DNA from: Paenibacillus marchantiophytorum | Lineage (GTDB): Bacteria > Bacillota > Bacilli > Paenibacillales > NBRC-103111 | NCBI RefSeq assembly: GCF_014640555.1 | Contig: NZ_BMHE01000037.1 | Location: 1 to 64,000, forward strand | Length of the DNA stretch: 64,000 nucleotides | Direction: 5' to 3' | Part shown: piece by piece, positions 1 through 9,100 of the stretch | Numbering within the stretch: the first letter of the stretch is position 1 | How the letters are laid out: each line of letters starts with the position of its first letter | Position numbers and translations under genes: made by a program | The notes under the pieces: generated by a model | The model's database searches: none | What the model saw: the letters and a program-made list of their open reading frames with translations, nothing else | Told to the model about the DNA's origin: nothing

Positions 1-100
1 GGTCGATGGGGTCGATGGGGTCGATGGGGTCGATGGGGTCGATGGGGTCGATGGGGTCGATGGGGTCGATGGATTGGTTGGGGTCGATGGGGTTGGATGG
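1..100. repeat. 9-bp G-rich tandem repeat (GGTCGATGG), cut by window edge
   Basis: Eight perfect head-to-tail copies of the 9-mer GGTCGATGG fill positions 1-72, followed by degenerate copies to about 100. The + strand therefore carries runs of four G every nine bases, a pattern able to form G-quadruplexes. The frame from position 2 reads Val-Asp-Gly repeats up to a TAA at 137-139, so the 3' end of a low-complexity gene entering from the left cannot be excluded, but an intergenic minisatellite is more likely. The array may continue outside the window. Confidence 0.85.
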
Positions 101-212
101 GGTTGCTGCAGCGGTGCAACGGGTTTGCGGGAGATTTAAAAGTCATAGAAGGTGAAAACAGGAGCATAGTGGATAAGTAAAGTGGCTTTGTCACACTGAG
201 AGATGAGCGTCT

Positions 213-520
213 TCATAGCGGTTTTCAGCAATATAGCGGATCCTAGTTCCTTTGGGGCTAGGCGATGACACAGAACACAGCTTGAAAAGGAACTCTGATC
301 CGCTAACTGGCGGGAAATGGGGTAAACGTAGCATGAAAGGGAACTAAGATCCGCTATTCAAGCGGAACCTGCTGATTCCAACCGGGAAATGGTGCAATAG
401 CGGATCCTAGTTCCCTCTGGCGTGGAATATAGCGATTTTCAGAATTATAGCGTACTGTAGTTCCCTCAAACTTGCTATCATGACACATTTTGCTAGTATC
501 GCGGATTGACGTTCCCTTCT
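213..520 (-). repeat. Dispersed repeat family R1, copy A (with extra flanking modules)
   Basis: Contains six copies of a module of the form AGCGGATCNTAGTTCCCT, direct at about 234, 397, 446 and 496 and inverted at about 286 and 337. Read on the minus strand, 286-468 matches copy C at 35858-36045 almost module for module, including the spacer sequences between modules. Such non-coding copies recur at 12835, 35858 and 46470, with partial copies at 25150 and 55138. Function unknown; a folded RNA or a non-autonomous mobile element are both possible. Confidence 0.7.
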
Positions 521-756
521 CCGCATGAACACGTCGTGCAGAAACGTCCCTTGCACCGAAAAGGGCACCACCTTAAGATCGTGGCACCCTTCACATGCGA
601 GCAGTTTAACCCTTTTTTCGGGTCTCCACAATCTCGGCATTTTTGGATTTCTTTCAGCACTACGGGACATATCTTTTTGCCATGCTTGCTTTTAAAGGCT
701 TCCCAGTCCCGATTCTCATCAAAGAAAATTCGGTGTAGGATGTCCTGTTTCTTATT
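500..756 (-). pseudogene. N-terminal scrap of a zinc-ribbon (IS91-like) transposase
   Basis: Reading minus from 756 gives one frame with DILHRIFFDENRDWEAF, then KHGKKICPVVLKEIQKCRDCGDPKKG, the N-terminus typical of Firmicute transposases with an IS91-type zinc-binding domain. A frame change continues with KLLACEGCHDLKVVPF, and a second change returns with RCKGRFCTTCSCGE. The Cys pairs (CxxC, CxxC, CxxC) are those of the zinc ribbon. There is no catalytic domain; the similarity stops at about 505, exactly where repeat R1 begins. At least two frameshifts and loss of the rest make this a dead fragment. Family assignment is from memory of the motif. Confidence 0.65.
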
Positions 757-884
757 CTACATGTACCAAAAAACTAAAAAGGGAGAACCCCTTAAATCCA
801 CCCAGAAACTTATACTTTCTTCTGAATAACCTAGCCTGCCAGCTAGGTCATCAAGTCAATGAACCTTGAGGCAAACCCCAAGCT

Positions 885-1080
885 CCCCTTACGAACTCAA
901 TATCCTTTATTCGGCCAAAATTGCTCATTCTGAAAATCTAGTGAATGCCAGATGCTCTATTTCAAGAAAACGATCACCTTTCCGCCTAATATCTGCTCGA
1001 TATAACGCCAATCCAGTCCATTAAATCTCCAAAGCAGCCATTTTCTCGTCTATAAGCATCATACAGTTCATTAGCTGCCC
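885..1080. repeat. Dispersed repeat family R2, copy A
   Basis: About 190 bp that match 47735-47925 in the same orientation, with near-identical blocks such as TTTTCTCGTCTATAAGCATC followed by ATACA and TTAGCT, and common segments around CTCAATA, CTTTATT and GATCAC. Neither copy contains a convincing open reading frame. The stretch 757-1210 otherwise holds only a small hairpin (CCTAGC/GCTAGG, about 831-848). Confidence 0.6.
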
Positions 1081-1211
1081 CTTCCCCTTTGAGACCGAAA
1101 ACCGCTCTAGCAAAGAAGGCAGCAAAGAAGTCTACTGTGGACGCCAATAAATAGGAGGTAAGCTTCGCTCACTCCAAACCCAAAAACATATAAATTCTGG
1201 CGCTTCTATGT

Positions 1212-1255
1212 AAAAAAAGGCCGCTCCCTAGGTAATTAACCTCGCGGGAGCAGCC
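1212..1255 (-). terminator. Rho-independent terminator of the fusB-type gene
   Basis: On the minus strand a 10-bp stem with one mismatch (GGCTGCTCCC / GGGAGCGGCC) is followed by seven T. It lies 16 nt after the stop codon of the EF-G-binding gene. Confidence 0.85.
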
Positions 1256-1271
1256 CCTATTTTCACATCAT

Positions 1272-1925
1272 CTAACCAACAACTGCAGCAATAAATTTTT
1301 CCAGTGCCAAAGTATCTGTGATGTTCTTATTACATGCCTGACTATCCATGCACAAGTAATTGCCCACGGATTTGTAATAGTCCGGCGAGGACTTCGCTGG
1401 CCTTGTTTTGGAAACGGCGGAGAACAGAACAAGCTCCTCAAACCGATTGCATAAGAAGCAGAAGCTTTTCTTAGAAGTCAGCGTGTACTTCCCTTCAATT
1501 CCGATGAATTGCCCGTTCTGATGATACACCAGAAACAGCTTATTCGTGGAGATATCCACCCAACTCAGATACGTGATGTACCGATAATCGATCGTGGATA
1601 AATCCGGGACCTTGAGCTTTTTATTTTTGGGAAATAGCTTCTGAATCTGTTTCTCCGTGATGGCTGGAAATTCCGATACATACGGCACAAACTGCCGCAG
1701 ATAAGCTTGGAAATCCTCCGCTTTTTCCACGGTAGAAATGCTTCCCAGCATGGCTTTTTCGCTAGCCGGAACATCCGGAAACAGGTCAACAATTTTGCTT
1801 TGAACGCTATATTTCACCGATTCCAAGACTTTGAGATCCGCATTCGTTCTAAGTGTATTTTGCAGCAGATCGGCTTGTTTCTTCATAAAATTATATTGGT
1901 GGTTTCTAATAAATGGTTTATACAT
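1272..1925 (-). CDS. FusB/FusC-family EF-G-binding protein
   Basis: 217 aa, the usual length for the FusB/FusC/FBP family, whose members bind elongation factor G and help release it from the ribosome; acquired forms give fusidic acid resistance in staphylococci, whereas chromosomal homologues in other Firmicutes are common. Residues 1-135 form the helical N-terminal domain. Residues 150-200 carry the zinc-binding C-terminal domain with Cys156, Cys159, Cys192 and Cys198 (FCFLCN and YLCMDSQACN). ATG at 1925 follows AAGGGG with 11 nt spacing. The gene has its own promoter about 210 nt upstream and a structured leader that can hide its ribosome binding site. Family call is strong; whether it confers resistance cannot be told from sequence. 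Confidence 0.85.
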   Translation of the reverse strand: MYKPFIRNHQYNFMKKQADLLQNTLRTNADLKVLESVKYSVQSKIVDLFPDVPASEKAMLGSISTVEKAEDFQAYLRQFVPYVSEFPAITEKQIQKLFPKNKKLKVPDLSTIDYRYITYLSWVDISTNKLFLVYHQNGQFIGIEGKYTLTSKKSFCFLCNRFEELVLFSAVSKTRPAKSSPDYYKSVGNYLCMDSQACNKNITDTLALEKFIAAVVG

Positions 1926-2129
1926 GGTTTCTTCAGCCCCTTATTGGATAACTTATTGAATAAGGCGCAAAGCCAAGTATTAGAAACGAATTTGTTTACT
2001 TGGGCGATGATTTTCATTTCACGATCAACCCACACAAAGTATCGCCTCTAAACTTAGGCTTTGCATGAGGCTGTGCCAATCTGGCAATCTTTTATTGCCA
2101 TATCTATACCACTCCCTCGCTTCCGCGTT
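1926..2129 (-). promoter_or_regulatory. Structured 5' leader of the fusB-type gene: candidate translational attenuator
   Basis: On the minus-strand transcript, a 10-nt stem with one mismatch pairs 1959-1968 (GCGCCTTATT) with 1936-1945 (AATAAGGGGC), burying the Shine-Dalgarno of the fusB-type gene. The 5' arm of that hairpin overlaps a second possible pairing, GCAAAGCC (2064-2057) with GGCTTTGC (1974-1967), extendable by AAG/CTT across a one-base bulge. A third pairing, CCAAGTA (2003-1997) with TACTTGG (1979-1973), competes with the second. A short leader ORF with its own ribosome binding site ends inside the GCAAAGCC arm. These mutually exclusive stems plus a leader peptide are the layout of ribosome-stalling attenuators. 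Pairings are read directly; regulation is inferred. Confidence 0.6.
2054..2101 (-). CDS. 15-aa leader peptide upstream of the fusB-type gene
   Basis: ATG at 2101 opens a 15-codon frame (MAIKDCQIGTASCKA, then TAA). GAGGGAGTGG lies 7 nt upstream, a better ribosome binding site than that of the downstream gene, and only a few bases after the predicted transcription start. Its last codons TGC AAA GCC TAA form the 5' arm of the alternative stem described for the leader. A 6-bp hairpin (GGCAAT/ATTGCC) covers its first codons. Leader peptides of this size control ribosome-targeting resistance genes by stalling; here that role is inferred. Confidence 0.5.
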   Translation of the reverse strand: MAIKDCQIGTASCKA

Positions 2130-2135
2130 AGGGTT

Positions 2136-2165
2136 ATTATAGTGAAACTTCCACGATGAGGTCAA
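2136..2165 (-). promoter_or_regulatory. Sigma-A promoter of the fusB-type gene
   Basis: Minus strand TTGACC (2165-2160), 18-nt spacer, perfect TATAAT (2141-2136). Start predicted near 2129, giving a leader of about 200 nt. Confidence 0.75.
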
Positions 2166-2217
2166 CGGAAAGAATCATTTTACACAAAATTTCGTCGGAT
2201 TCTGGATTCGGGTTCAA

Positions 2218-3213
2218 TCAATTGGACGCATAAGGTCTGGCAAATTTCGCAATGAAACGGTTGGGATATTCGGAAGGAAGAGCGCTTGCTTCATCCAGTC
2301 GGTCCCAGATGTCCTGCGGCATTTGCCAACCTACAGCCCCCATATTATCTGCAAATTGTTCAAGCGTGGTTGCGCCAAAAATCGGCGATGTGATGCCTTT
2401 TCTTTGCAATAACCAGGCTAGAGCGATCTGCGCCGGAGTCTTATCCAATTCACTAGCTGCCGAATAGACAGCATCAAAAATAGCGAAATTACGCTCTGTT
2501 CCGCGCAATGCCCAAGCGCTTTCGCCCACTTTGGCTGACAGGCGCCCAGATGTCGGCTCTTCTCTCGTATAACGGCCAGTAAGAAAACCGCCGCCAAGCG
2601 GAGCCCAAGGAATGACGCCAACATTCTCTTCCAAGCATAATGACATCATTTCACGATCCATTTCACGGCTGACAAGGCTGTACTGCGGCTGGATGGAAAT
2701 AAAGCGCACATAGCGGTTTGCATCACTGCAAGCGAGAGATTTCATCAGATGCCAAGCAAAAAAATTGGAACAGCCGATATACCGGACCTTCCCTGAAGTA
2801 ACCAGATCATCAAGCGCGCGAAGCGTTTCTTCAATTGGTGTTAGATGATCCCACACATGAACTTGGTAGAGATCAATATAGTCCGTCTGGAGCCGCTGCA
2901 AGCTCTCTTCTACGCTTTGTAAAATATGTTTGCGCGAAATACCCGATCCGTTCGGATGATCTGCCGTTTGCATACGCACCTTGGTGGCCAAAACAACCTC
3001 TGAGCGAATATCCTTGATCGCTTTGCCTACAATCTCTTCCGAGCGGCCAGCGACATAAACATTAGCCGTATCCAGAAAATTGCCACCCTGCTCCTTGAAC
3101 TGATGGATCATCCGAATGGCATCCGCCTCGCTGGTTGTATTGCCAAAACTCATCGTCCCCAAACAAAGCTCCGAAACGGCAAGCCCACTGCGACCTAATG
3201 TTCTAATTTGCAT
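2218..3213 (-). CDS. Aldo/keto reductase
   Basis: 331 aa, the full (beta/alpha)8 aldo/keto reductase length; NAD(P)H-dependent reduction of carbonyls or oxidation of sugars/alcohols in the cytoplasm, substrate unknown. The catalytic tetrad is visible: Asp48 and Tyr53 (FLDTANVY), Lys78 (LATK) and His119 (YQVH). The start MQIRTLGRSGLAVS is typical of the voltage-gated K channel beta/YajO-like subgroup. GGAGG precedes the ATG at 3213 at good distance. It stands alone; the next gene upstream is a decayed remnant. A second aldo/keto reductase of this type lies at 21739. Confidence 0.85.
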   Translation of the reverse strand: MQIRTLGRSGLAVSELCLGTMSFGNTTSEADAIRMIHQFKEQGGNFLDTANVYVAGRSEEIVGKAIKDIRSEVVLATKVRMQTADHPNGSGISRKHILQSVEESLQRLQTDYIDLYQVHVWDHLTPIEETLRALDDLVTSGKVRYIGCSNFFAWHLMKSLACSDANRYVRFISIQPQYSLVSREMDREMMSLCLEENVGVIPWAPLGGGFLTGRYTREEPTSGRLSAKVGESAWALRGTERNFAIFDAVYSAASELDKTPAQIALAWLLQRKGITSPIFGATTLEQFADNMGAVGWQMPQDIWDRLDEASALPSEYPNRFIAKFARPYASN

Positions 3214-3257
3214 AATGATTAGCCTCCACGACTGAATTATGTTTATTTGTCTGTTGT

Positions 3258-3718
3258 TTATTTGTCTGTTTGCGCTTTGTTGTATTTCGCAATTAATTTG
3301 CGGAATTGCAACTCTTTCTCTGCGATACCTTGTTTCACATACTCATTCCTGTTTCTGACGTGAAAGGATTGTTCTAATCGGTGAATCTCAGCATCCAACC
3401 AGGCCAAAGTGACCGTAGCGGATTCCACCAACTTCTTGCGACGTTTGGTTTGGCTCCATTATTCGCTGTAAGAATCGCTTGGTCAAATTCACCTAATTTA
3501 AGCAGCGGTTGAATGATTAGGCTGTATGTATTTTGCGGAATCGTGCGGCAGCTTAGTTTTCCTTCTAAGATCGGTTTGAGGACCTGCATCCCTCTTTTAT
3601 TGTGATTAATTCTGAAATGGTAACACCAAATCAGGCTTGGCAGTCCGAAATGCGATCTCTGGGTGCTTCTCTCCACTGCTGATAGCAAGCCCTCAAAGAG
3701 AAACCATATTGCAAACAC
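3258..3718 (-). pseudogene. Decayed gene remnant, possibly TPR-like
   Basis: Two overlapping minus-strand frames appear to be parts of one former protein: 3718 down to about 3440 reads GMQVLKPILEGKLSCRTIPQ and NTYSLIIQPLLKLGEFDQAI, a helical, TPR-like stretch; a shifted frame then reads SATVTLAWLDAEIHRLEQSF and ends QFRKLIAKYNKAQTDK at a TAA at 3258. No start with a ribosome binding site is present for the second part. The C-terminus ends in a 12-bp direct duplication (TTTATTTGTCTG twice). Identity unknown; TPR resemblance is weak. Confidence 0.35.
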
Positions 3719-3771
3719 TTTTCCTTAAAATCGGCAAAAAGCAGTTTTTATCCCCCCTTCTGGCGCATAAT

Positions 3772-4365
3772 CTATCGTAGGCATGCATGCTTTAGATAAG
3801 CTTTAAAACTCGTGATATTCATGCGGATATGTCGATTGCTGCCTTCGAGCTTACTCATCATCACGCCGCCTTCCATAATGGACAAAGCAAAGGTGGCTAA
3901 TGCTTCAATATCGAGATCAGCTTTAAACTCCCCGCTTTCCACCCCTTGTGAAATTATAGCTTGCATCTTAGCCAGCGTAGCTTCCAACCCTTGCTGCGCT
4001 CTCTTCCGCAGGATGGGATGGCCGTCGTCGCTTTCGATCGCTACATTCAGAAGCGGACAACCGCCGATAAAGGGCGGATTTTCCACCACATTTTCATAAA
4101 TATGCAAATAAGCCAGCAGCTTGTCTGACGCCGTTTCTTGTTGATTGATCGCTTCTTGCATCTTGCTGCCAACTACGCTGCCTGCATAGTTATACGCCTC
4201 AAGCGCAATCTCATCTTTATTGACAAAATGGCGATAAATGCCACCCTTCTTAATGCCTGTTAACTCCGTTATATCCGATAAGGATGAGGCTGAATAGCCT
4301 TTCTGGTTAAAAAGCTCAGCCGATTTAGCAATAATATGCTTGCGGGTATTTTCTCCTTTTTGCAT
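3772..4365 (-). CDS. TetR-family repressor (divergent from MFS exporter)
   Basis: 197 aa from the ATG at 4365 (MQKGENTRKHII), chosen because GGAGG lies 7 nt upstream; an upstream in-frame ATG at 4404 has no such site. The N-terminal helix-turn-helix is visible at residues 10-50 (SAELFNQKGYSASSLSDITE and GIKKGGIYRHFVNKDEIA). The C-terminal ligand domain resembles the YxaF/LmrA-type subgroup with the PPFIGGCPLLN segment. It is divergent to the transporter at 4495, and the shared intergenic region has a perfect 13-bp-arm palindrome. By family logic it represses the transporter and probably itself until an effector binds. Confidence 0.88.
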   Translation of the reverse strand: MQKGENTRKHIIAKSAELFNQKGYSASSLSDITELTGIKKGGIYRHFVNKDEIALEAYNYAGSVVGSKMQEAINQQETASDKLLAYLHIYENVVENPPFIGGCPLLNVAIESDDGHPILRKRAQQGLEATLAKMQAIISQGVESGEFKADLDIEALATFALSIMEGGVMMSKLEGSNRHIRMNITSFKAYLKHACLR

Positions 4366-4426
4366 ATACATTCCTCCGTTATGCGCGTGAAATAGCCCTT
4401 TCATTATAACAAATGAATCTCAACTA

Positions 4427-4480
4427 TTGAAAAGGAAAATGATTATGTTATGATAAAGATACCAATCGGTATCTTTATCA
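4427..4480 (+). promoter_or_regulatory. MFS promoter with TetR operator palindrome
   Basis: TTGAAA (4427-4432), 16-nt spacer, TATGAT (4449-4454). A perfect inverted repeat, TGATAAAGATACC at 4451-4463 and GGTATCTTTATCA at 4468-4480 around AATC, covers the -10 box and the start region. It is the obvious binding site for the divergent TetR protein. Confidence 0.8.
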
Positions 4481-4494
4481 AAGGGGAGTGTTGC

Positions 4495-5748
4495 ATGGGA
4501 ACGACATGGTTTAACGAATCTAAATATGCATGGCTTGGATTAGGCTCGCTTTGGATAATTGGCTTTATTAGCGCACTGACACGGTTCATCATGGCTTATT
4601 TCCAAGTGCAGATTTCAGAGGATCTGGGCATCAGCCGGGGCTTTATTTCGATGGCATGGTCTACGAATTTATTGATCGCAGCTCTATGCGCGCCTCTGGG
4701 TGGATGGCTTGTCGATCGTTACGGTCCTAAGAAAATCATGCTGGCTAGCGCAATTATGAGTACTGTCGGCACGGGTACCGTCGTATTCGGGCATGATTCT
4801 ATGCTGTTTTTTATTGGATATGGCGTTATCTCCGGGTTCGTTGGCATCGGATCAACTACGACCTATATGCTGATGTTTAAATGGTTCCAGCATCATCGTG
4901 CCAAAGCTACTGCGCTTCTGGCAAGTGCTTCCTCCGTTGGATTGGCGATCAGCACTCCGATTTTCGTTTCATCGAGTTGGCTGACTTGGAAGGATGCCTT
5001 CCTAGCCTCATTTATCCTGGGTATTATCGTCACTTTACCTGTTATTTGGTTTGGCATTAAGGCGGCGGCTTCGCCAAATAAAGCAAATTCACCAGATGCA
5101 GAGCTCCAGCCAGTGACGAAGGAGACGCAACCGGAAGCTGAGAGTCCTCCAATCAAAAGAGCAGCCCTCTATGTGCCTATTTTCATTGTGGTTTCGCTCG
5201 CTTTGTTTACCTGCGGCTTCAATATGGGAACCGTGGAAATGAACTTAGTCGCTATCCATCAGTTGGCTAATGTCTCTCCAAGTATGATTGCTCTCTCGAT
5301 GAGTGTGCTAGGCGTCTTAGAAATTACCGGTTCTCTTCTGTTTGGCTACTTTCTAGATCGTCTCAACAAGCTAATGATGATGAGCATTCTGTATGGCATC
5401 CGCGTACTGGGATTTGCTTTCCTCTTCCTGCATGTTGGATGGTCACCTCTCTTGTTTGCCATCGCCTTTGGTATCACCTATTTAAGTGCCATTCCTGGCG
5501 GACTGCTGATTATCAATGAATTCGCCAAAGGAAAAGGCCAACATACGGGCTTCCTCCTCCTGTTCCATCAAGGCGGAGGCATCCTTGGAGCGCTGATCGG
5601 CGGACTTTCCTTCGATTATTTCCACAATTATCAAGTACTGATTGGTGTTGACGTCGCCATCTGCTTGCTGATGACACTCAGTTATTTCTTTGTATATACA
5701 AGTCGAAAACGTAGACCTCTTGTTCAAGTTGCGAGCTCTTCTGTTTAA
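4495..5748 (+). CDS. Major facilitator superfamily transporter
   Basis: 417 aa from ATG 4495, preceded by AAGGGGAG; the frame is open further upstream but would run through the operator. About 12 hydrophobic segments with a hydrophilic central loop (residues about 190-220, rich in Pro/Glu). Loop 2-3 shows the MFS signature GGWLVDRYGPKKIM, and the second half has a similar FGYFLDRLNKLMM. The family moves small solutes or drugs by proton or substrate gradients across the cytoplasmic membrane; it looks nearest to the monocarboxylate/oxalate-formate antiporter-like group, which is uncertain. Expression is expected to be released by the ligand of the divergent TetR regulator. Confidence 0.85.
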   Translation: MGTTWFNESKYAWLGLGSLWIIGFISALTRFIMAYFQVQISEDLGISRGFISMAWSTNLLIAALCAPLGGWLVDRYGPKKIMLASAIMSTVGTGTVVFGHDSMLFFIGYGVISGFVGIGSTTTYMLMFKWFQHHRAKATALLASASSVGLAISTPIFVSSSWLTWKDAFLASFILGIIVTLPVIWFGIKAAASPNKANSPDAELQPVTKETQPEAESPPIKRAALYVPIFIVVSLALFTCGFNMGTVEMNLVAIHQLANVSPSMIALSMSVLGVLEITGSLLFGYFLDRLNKLMMMSILYGIRVLGFAFLFLHVGWSPLLFAIAFGITYLSAIPGGLLIINEFAKGKGQHTGFLLLFHQGGGILGALIGGLSFDYFHNYQVLIGVDVAICLLMTLSYFFVYTSRKRRPLVQVASSSV

Positions 5749-5753
5749 TTATT

Positions 5754-5777
5754 AGGGGGGGCTCCCCCCCACTTTTT
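5754..5777 (+). terminator. GC-only hairpin after the MFS gene
   Basis: Seven G, CT, seven C, then ACTTTTTC, directly after the transporter stop codon. The stem is perfect with a very short loop; the T run is imperfect. Confidence 0.6.
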
Positions 5778-5951
5778 CTACCCATTTTTGTGGACTTCCT
5801 CCAGCAAATCCTCAGCATCCCACTCCATTGCAGCATGACTGCGATAGCTGCCCCCTTCTCCTATTTTGAACATCAGCAAGGGCTGTTTCGTATGATCTTC
5901 CAATGAAATCGGGCAATTCGTACGGTTTTGGACAGAAGTGTACCTATCCAC
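5778..5951 (-). CDS. Small ORF of unknown function (57 aa), or gene tail
   Basis: A minus-strand frame from a GTG at 5951 to TAG at 5778 encodes VDRYTSVQNRTNCPISLEDH then a segment ending AAMEWDAEDLLEEVHKNG. Composition is protein-like, but there is no ribosome binding site before the GTG, so it could be the remaining C-terminus of a longer lost gene. No family recognised. Confidence 0.25.
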   Translation of the reverse strand: MDRYTSVQNRTNCPISLEDHTKQPLLMFKIGEGGSYRSHAAMEWDAEDLLEEVHKNG

Positions 5952-6007
5952 AGCCAGAATAGTTTATATATAATCGGACTTGTGCAGCAGCTTGAAGACC
6001 GCCATTT

Positions 6008-6021
6008 CTAAAGCGCTTACA
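6008..6021 (+). promoter_or_regulatory. Possible CcpA (cre) site upstream of the GH27 gene
   Basis: CTAAAGCGCTTACA matches the cre consensus TGWAANCGNTNWCA at 12 of 14 positions (first two differ). It lies about 35 bases downstream of a TATAAT at 5969-5974 and 90 bases before the start codon, where CcpA would block transcription. No good -35 box precedes the TATAAT. Confidence 0.45.
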
Positions 6022-6111
6022 AGGAGGTGCATACTCGCAGCCACGCAACGGCGCATACACAGAAGAATTATCTACCCTGAATTCAAGCTAACGACAAAGG
6101 AGCTAGAAAAG

Positions 6112-9100
6112 ATGAGAAATAAGCTACAACGCCACAAGAAAATTTGGCTGGGATTGCTATTAGCTATTGTGGTCATTGCGCAAATTGGATACGTCCCTGC
6201 CAGTGGGAGCATCGCCAAAGCGGCAGACAATGGATTAGCGCAGAAGCCTTATATGGGCTGGAGCAGTTACAGTATGCAAGTATATGACGGTCCCGCTGGC
6301 AATTGGATATCCGAAGCCAAGATCAAACAAATGTCCGATGCGATGCACGAGAAGCTGCAAGCTCACGGCTATAATCGGATTAATATCGATGCAGGTTGGA
6401 ACGGCAGCATGGATGAATACGGAAGACCGGTTCCCAGCACAACGTTGTATCCAGGCGGATTCCAGAATCTAATCGACTATGTGCACGCTAACGGTCAGAA
6501 AATAGGCGTTTATTTCATCCCTGGCCTATCGCCCGAAGCCGTGAACAGCAATCTTCCGATTTATAATGCTCCCGGCTGCACAATCGGTGACATCGCCGTC
6601 AAACCCTACAAATACGCAGATTATTGGAATATTGGTTATAAAATCGATTTCAGCAATCCATGCGCGCAGAAATATATCGATTCCATCGCAGATTTAATTG
6701 CTTCCTGGGGCATCGATTTCGTCAAATTCGACAGTGTCACACCGGGATCTGGTCATAACGATGTGACCATTGATGCTCGCGATGACGTGAAAGCTTGGTC
6801 CGCTGCGCTCGGCAGGCATAACATTTGGTTCGAGCTGTCATGGGCTCTTGATCACAACTATGTGGATTATTGGAAAAAATACGCCAATGGTTGGCGCGTC
6901 GATTGGGATGTGGAATCCTACGATCGCGAGATCGGCATGACACAATGGGCTAATATCGCCCGTTTGTTCCCTGACGCAGCATTATGGTGGCGAGATGCCG
7001 GTCCAGGCGGCTGGAATGACTTCGATTCCCTGAATGTCGGCAACGGCTCAACTTCTGGACTGACCAAAGATGAAAGGCAAACAGCGACGACCCTATGGGC
7101 AGCTTCGTCTGCTCAGTTGTATACGGGGGACGATTTAACCAATTTGGACGCCTATGGCCTCGAGTTATTGACGAACGATGAGGTCATTGCCGTCAACCAA
7201 GCCGGCCGACCGGTACACCCGGTTTCCACGGCTACCAGTCAGCAGGTATGGTATGCCAATAATGGAGATGGCACCTATACCGTGGCGCTATTCAATCTTG
7301 GCAACAAAGGCACGGGCGTCAGCGTGAATTGGAGCGATATGGGATTAAGTGGGGCAGCCTCTGTTCGTGACTTATGGAGTCATACAGAGCTCGGCTCATT
7401 CAACTCCGGTTTAGGTCAAATTTACCTGGAGCCTCATGCTTCGCGCTTGTTCAAAGTAACGGCGCAGAATGGGACGTCGATCGTTAATGACGACGATACG
7501 GGAATGAGATATTCGGGCGGATGGACACGTAATGGCGGCCAAGAACGGACACGTGATGCACAGGACTTGTCAATCGCCATAACCGATTCTTTCTCTACTC
7601 CTTCGAATCCAACTACGGGCAACAACACACAGCCGCCTAATTCGCCTAATCAGTCTGTAACCCATTCCGTCTATATCAATGACAATGATCCGACCATTCA
7701 ATACACGAACAGGTGGGGTTACAGCAGCGGAAGGTCATTCAATGATTATGCTGGTGATGTTCATTACGGAGAACCTGATAATGGTATAGAACCTGAGTTT
7801 ACCTACACGTTTACAGGCACCGGCATCGAGGTGTTATCCGAGCAAGGCTCCAGTAATGGTCGCATGGATATCTATATCGATGGTTTGCTGAAAGCAACCG
7901 TCGACTCAGAGGGTACGCCGCAGGCAGGACAGCATTCAGTGTATCAAGTCACCGATTTGCCACAGGGATCACATACGCTCAAGGCAGTAAGAAATGCTAG
8001 TGGTCAATACTATTTCATTCTAGATGCTTTGAAGGTGACAACAGCATCGCTGCTTAGCCCACCTTCCGCAACTATTTTTGATAAAGATCAGCCATCCGAC
8101 ATTACGTCGCAGCTTGTGCTCGGCGCAAGTTCGCTCCGTAGTATTAAGAACGGATCGACCTCCCTCCAGTTGAATACGGACTATACAGTAAGCAACAACA
8201 TTGTAACGATCAAAAAAGAATTCTGGCTACAGCAGCCTTCCAGTCAATTGACAACACTGGATTTCGCTTTTGCCGGCGGGGATACCCAATCGCTGTCCAT
8301 CGCGGTTACCGGGACATCGCTGCATCCCACAACCGCCAATTTTGATAAAAAAGCTTCTGCACAAGCCGATGTAGCAGCATCGTTGACCCTAGGTGGCAGC
8401 AACAGCCTTACTAGCATCACGAACGGAACAGCCCCTCTGACAGCAAATGAAGATTATACGATTTCAAATGGTCAAGTCAAAATTTTCAAATCTTATTTGG
8501 TTCAGCAGCCAATCGGCGTCACCAATTTGACATTCACATTCAGTTCCGGGAACCCGCAGACGTTAGCGATCACGATAAGCAACTCAGCATCTCCTGGACG
8601 ATTTGCTTACATCAACGACGATCATCCGGGCATTCATTACACTGGATCGTGGAATCGCAGCACCAATCGTCCTTTTAATGATTATGGCAAAGATGTGCAT
8701 TATTTGGAGAAAAATAACGACTACTTCACCTACACGTTTACTGGAACAGGCATCACTTATATAACCGAGGTCGATCAAGGTCAAGGCGATGTCGATATGT
8801 ATATCGACGGGCAGCTGCATGGCACCGCACATACCTATGGGGCCAATGCTCACAATGACGCTCAAAGGGACGTCTACACCGTTTCGAATTTACCGCTCGG
8901 CGTTCATACACTCAAAGCCGTGAAAAAAACCGGACAATTTATGCTGCTTGACGCTTTGAAAGTTCAGCTTCCCGATCTGATTGACATCTCATCTGCGGAT
9001 TTTAACAAAGCTGGATCTGCACAAGCTGATGTTACGCTCAACATCATTGGCAACTCGCAAAGCCTAAGCGGCATTTCGAACGGAACCCAGTCCCTCCGCA

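Noticed and set aside
506..829. 107-aa plus-strand ORF
   Set aside because: It is antisense to the transposase remnant, which explains the sequence better.
1272..1925. Acquired fusidic acid resistance gene
   Set aside because: FusB homologues are common chromosomal genes in Firmicutes and no intact mobile element surrounds it; the transposase scrap nearby is dead.
1850..2010. Open minus frame through the fusB leader and start (MKIIAQVNKFVSNTW...)
   Set aside because: Runs out of frame into the fusB-type gene, has no ribosome binding site, and its sequence is explained by the stems.
1707..2051. 114-aa plus-strand ORF over the fusB-type start
   Set aside because: Antisense to a well-supported gene and its leader, without a ribosome binding site.
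4893..5156. 87-aa minus ORF inside the MFS gene
   Set aside because: Shadow of the transporter frame; the same holds for other antisense ORFs within long genes.
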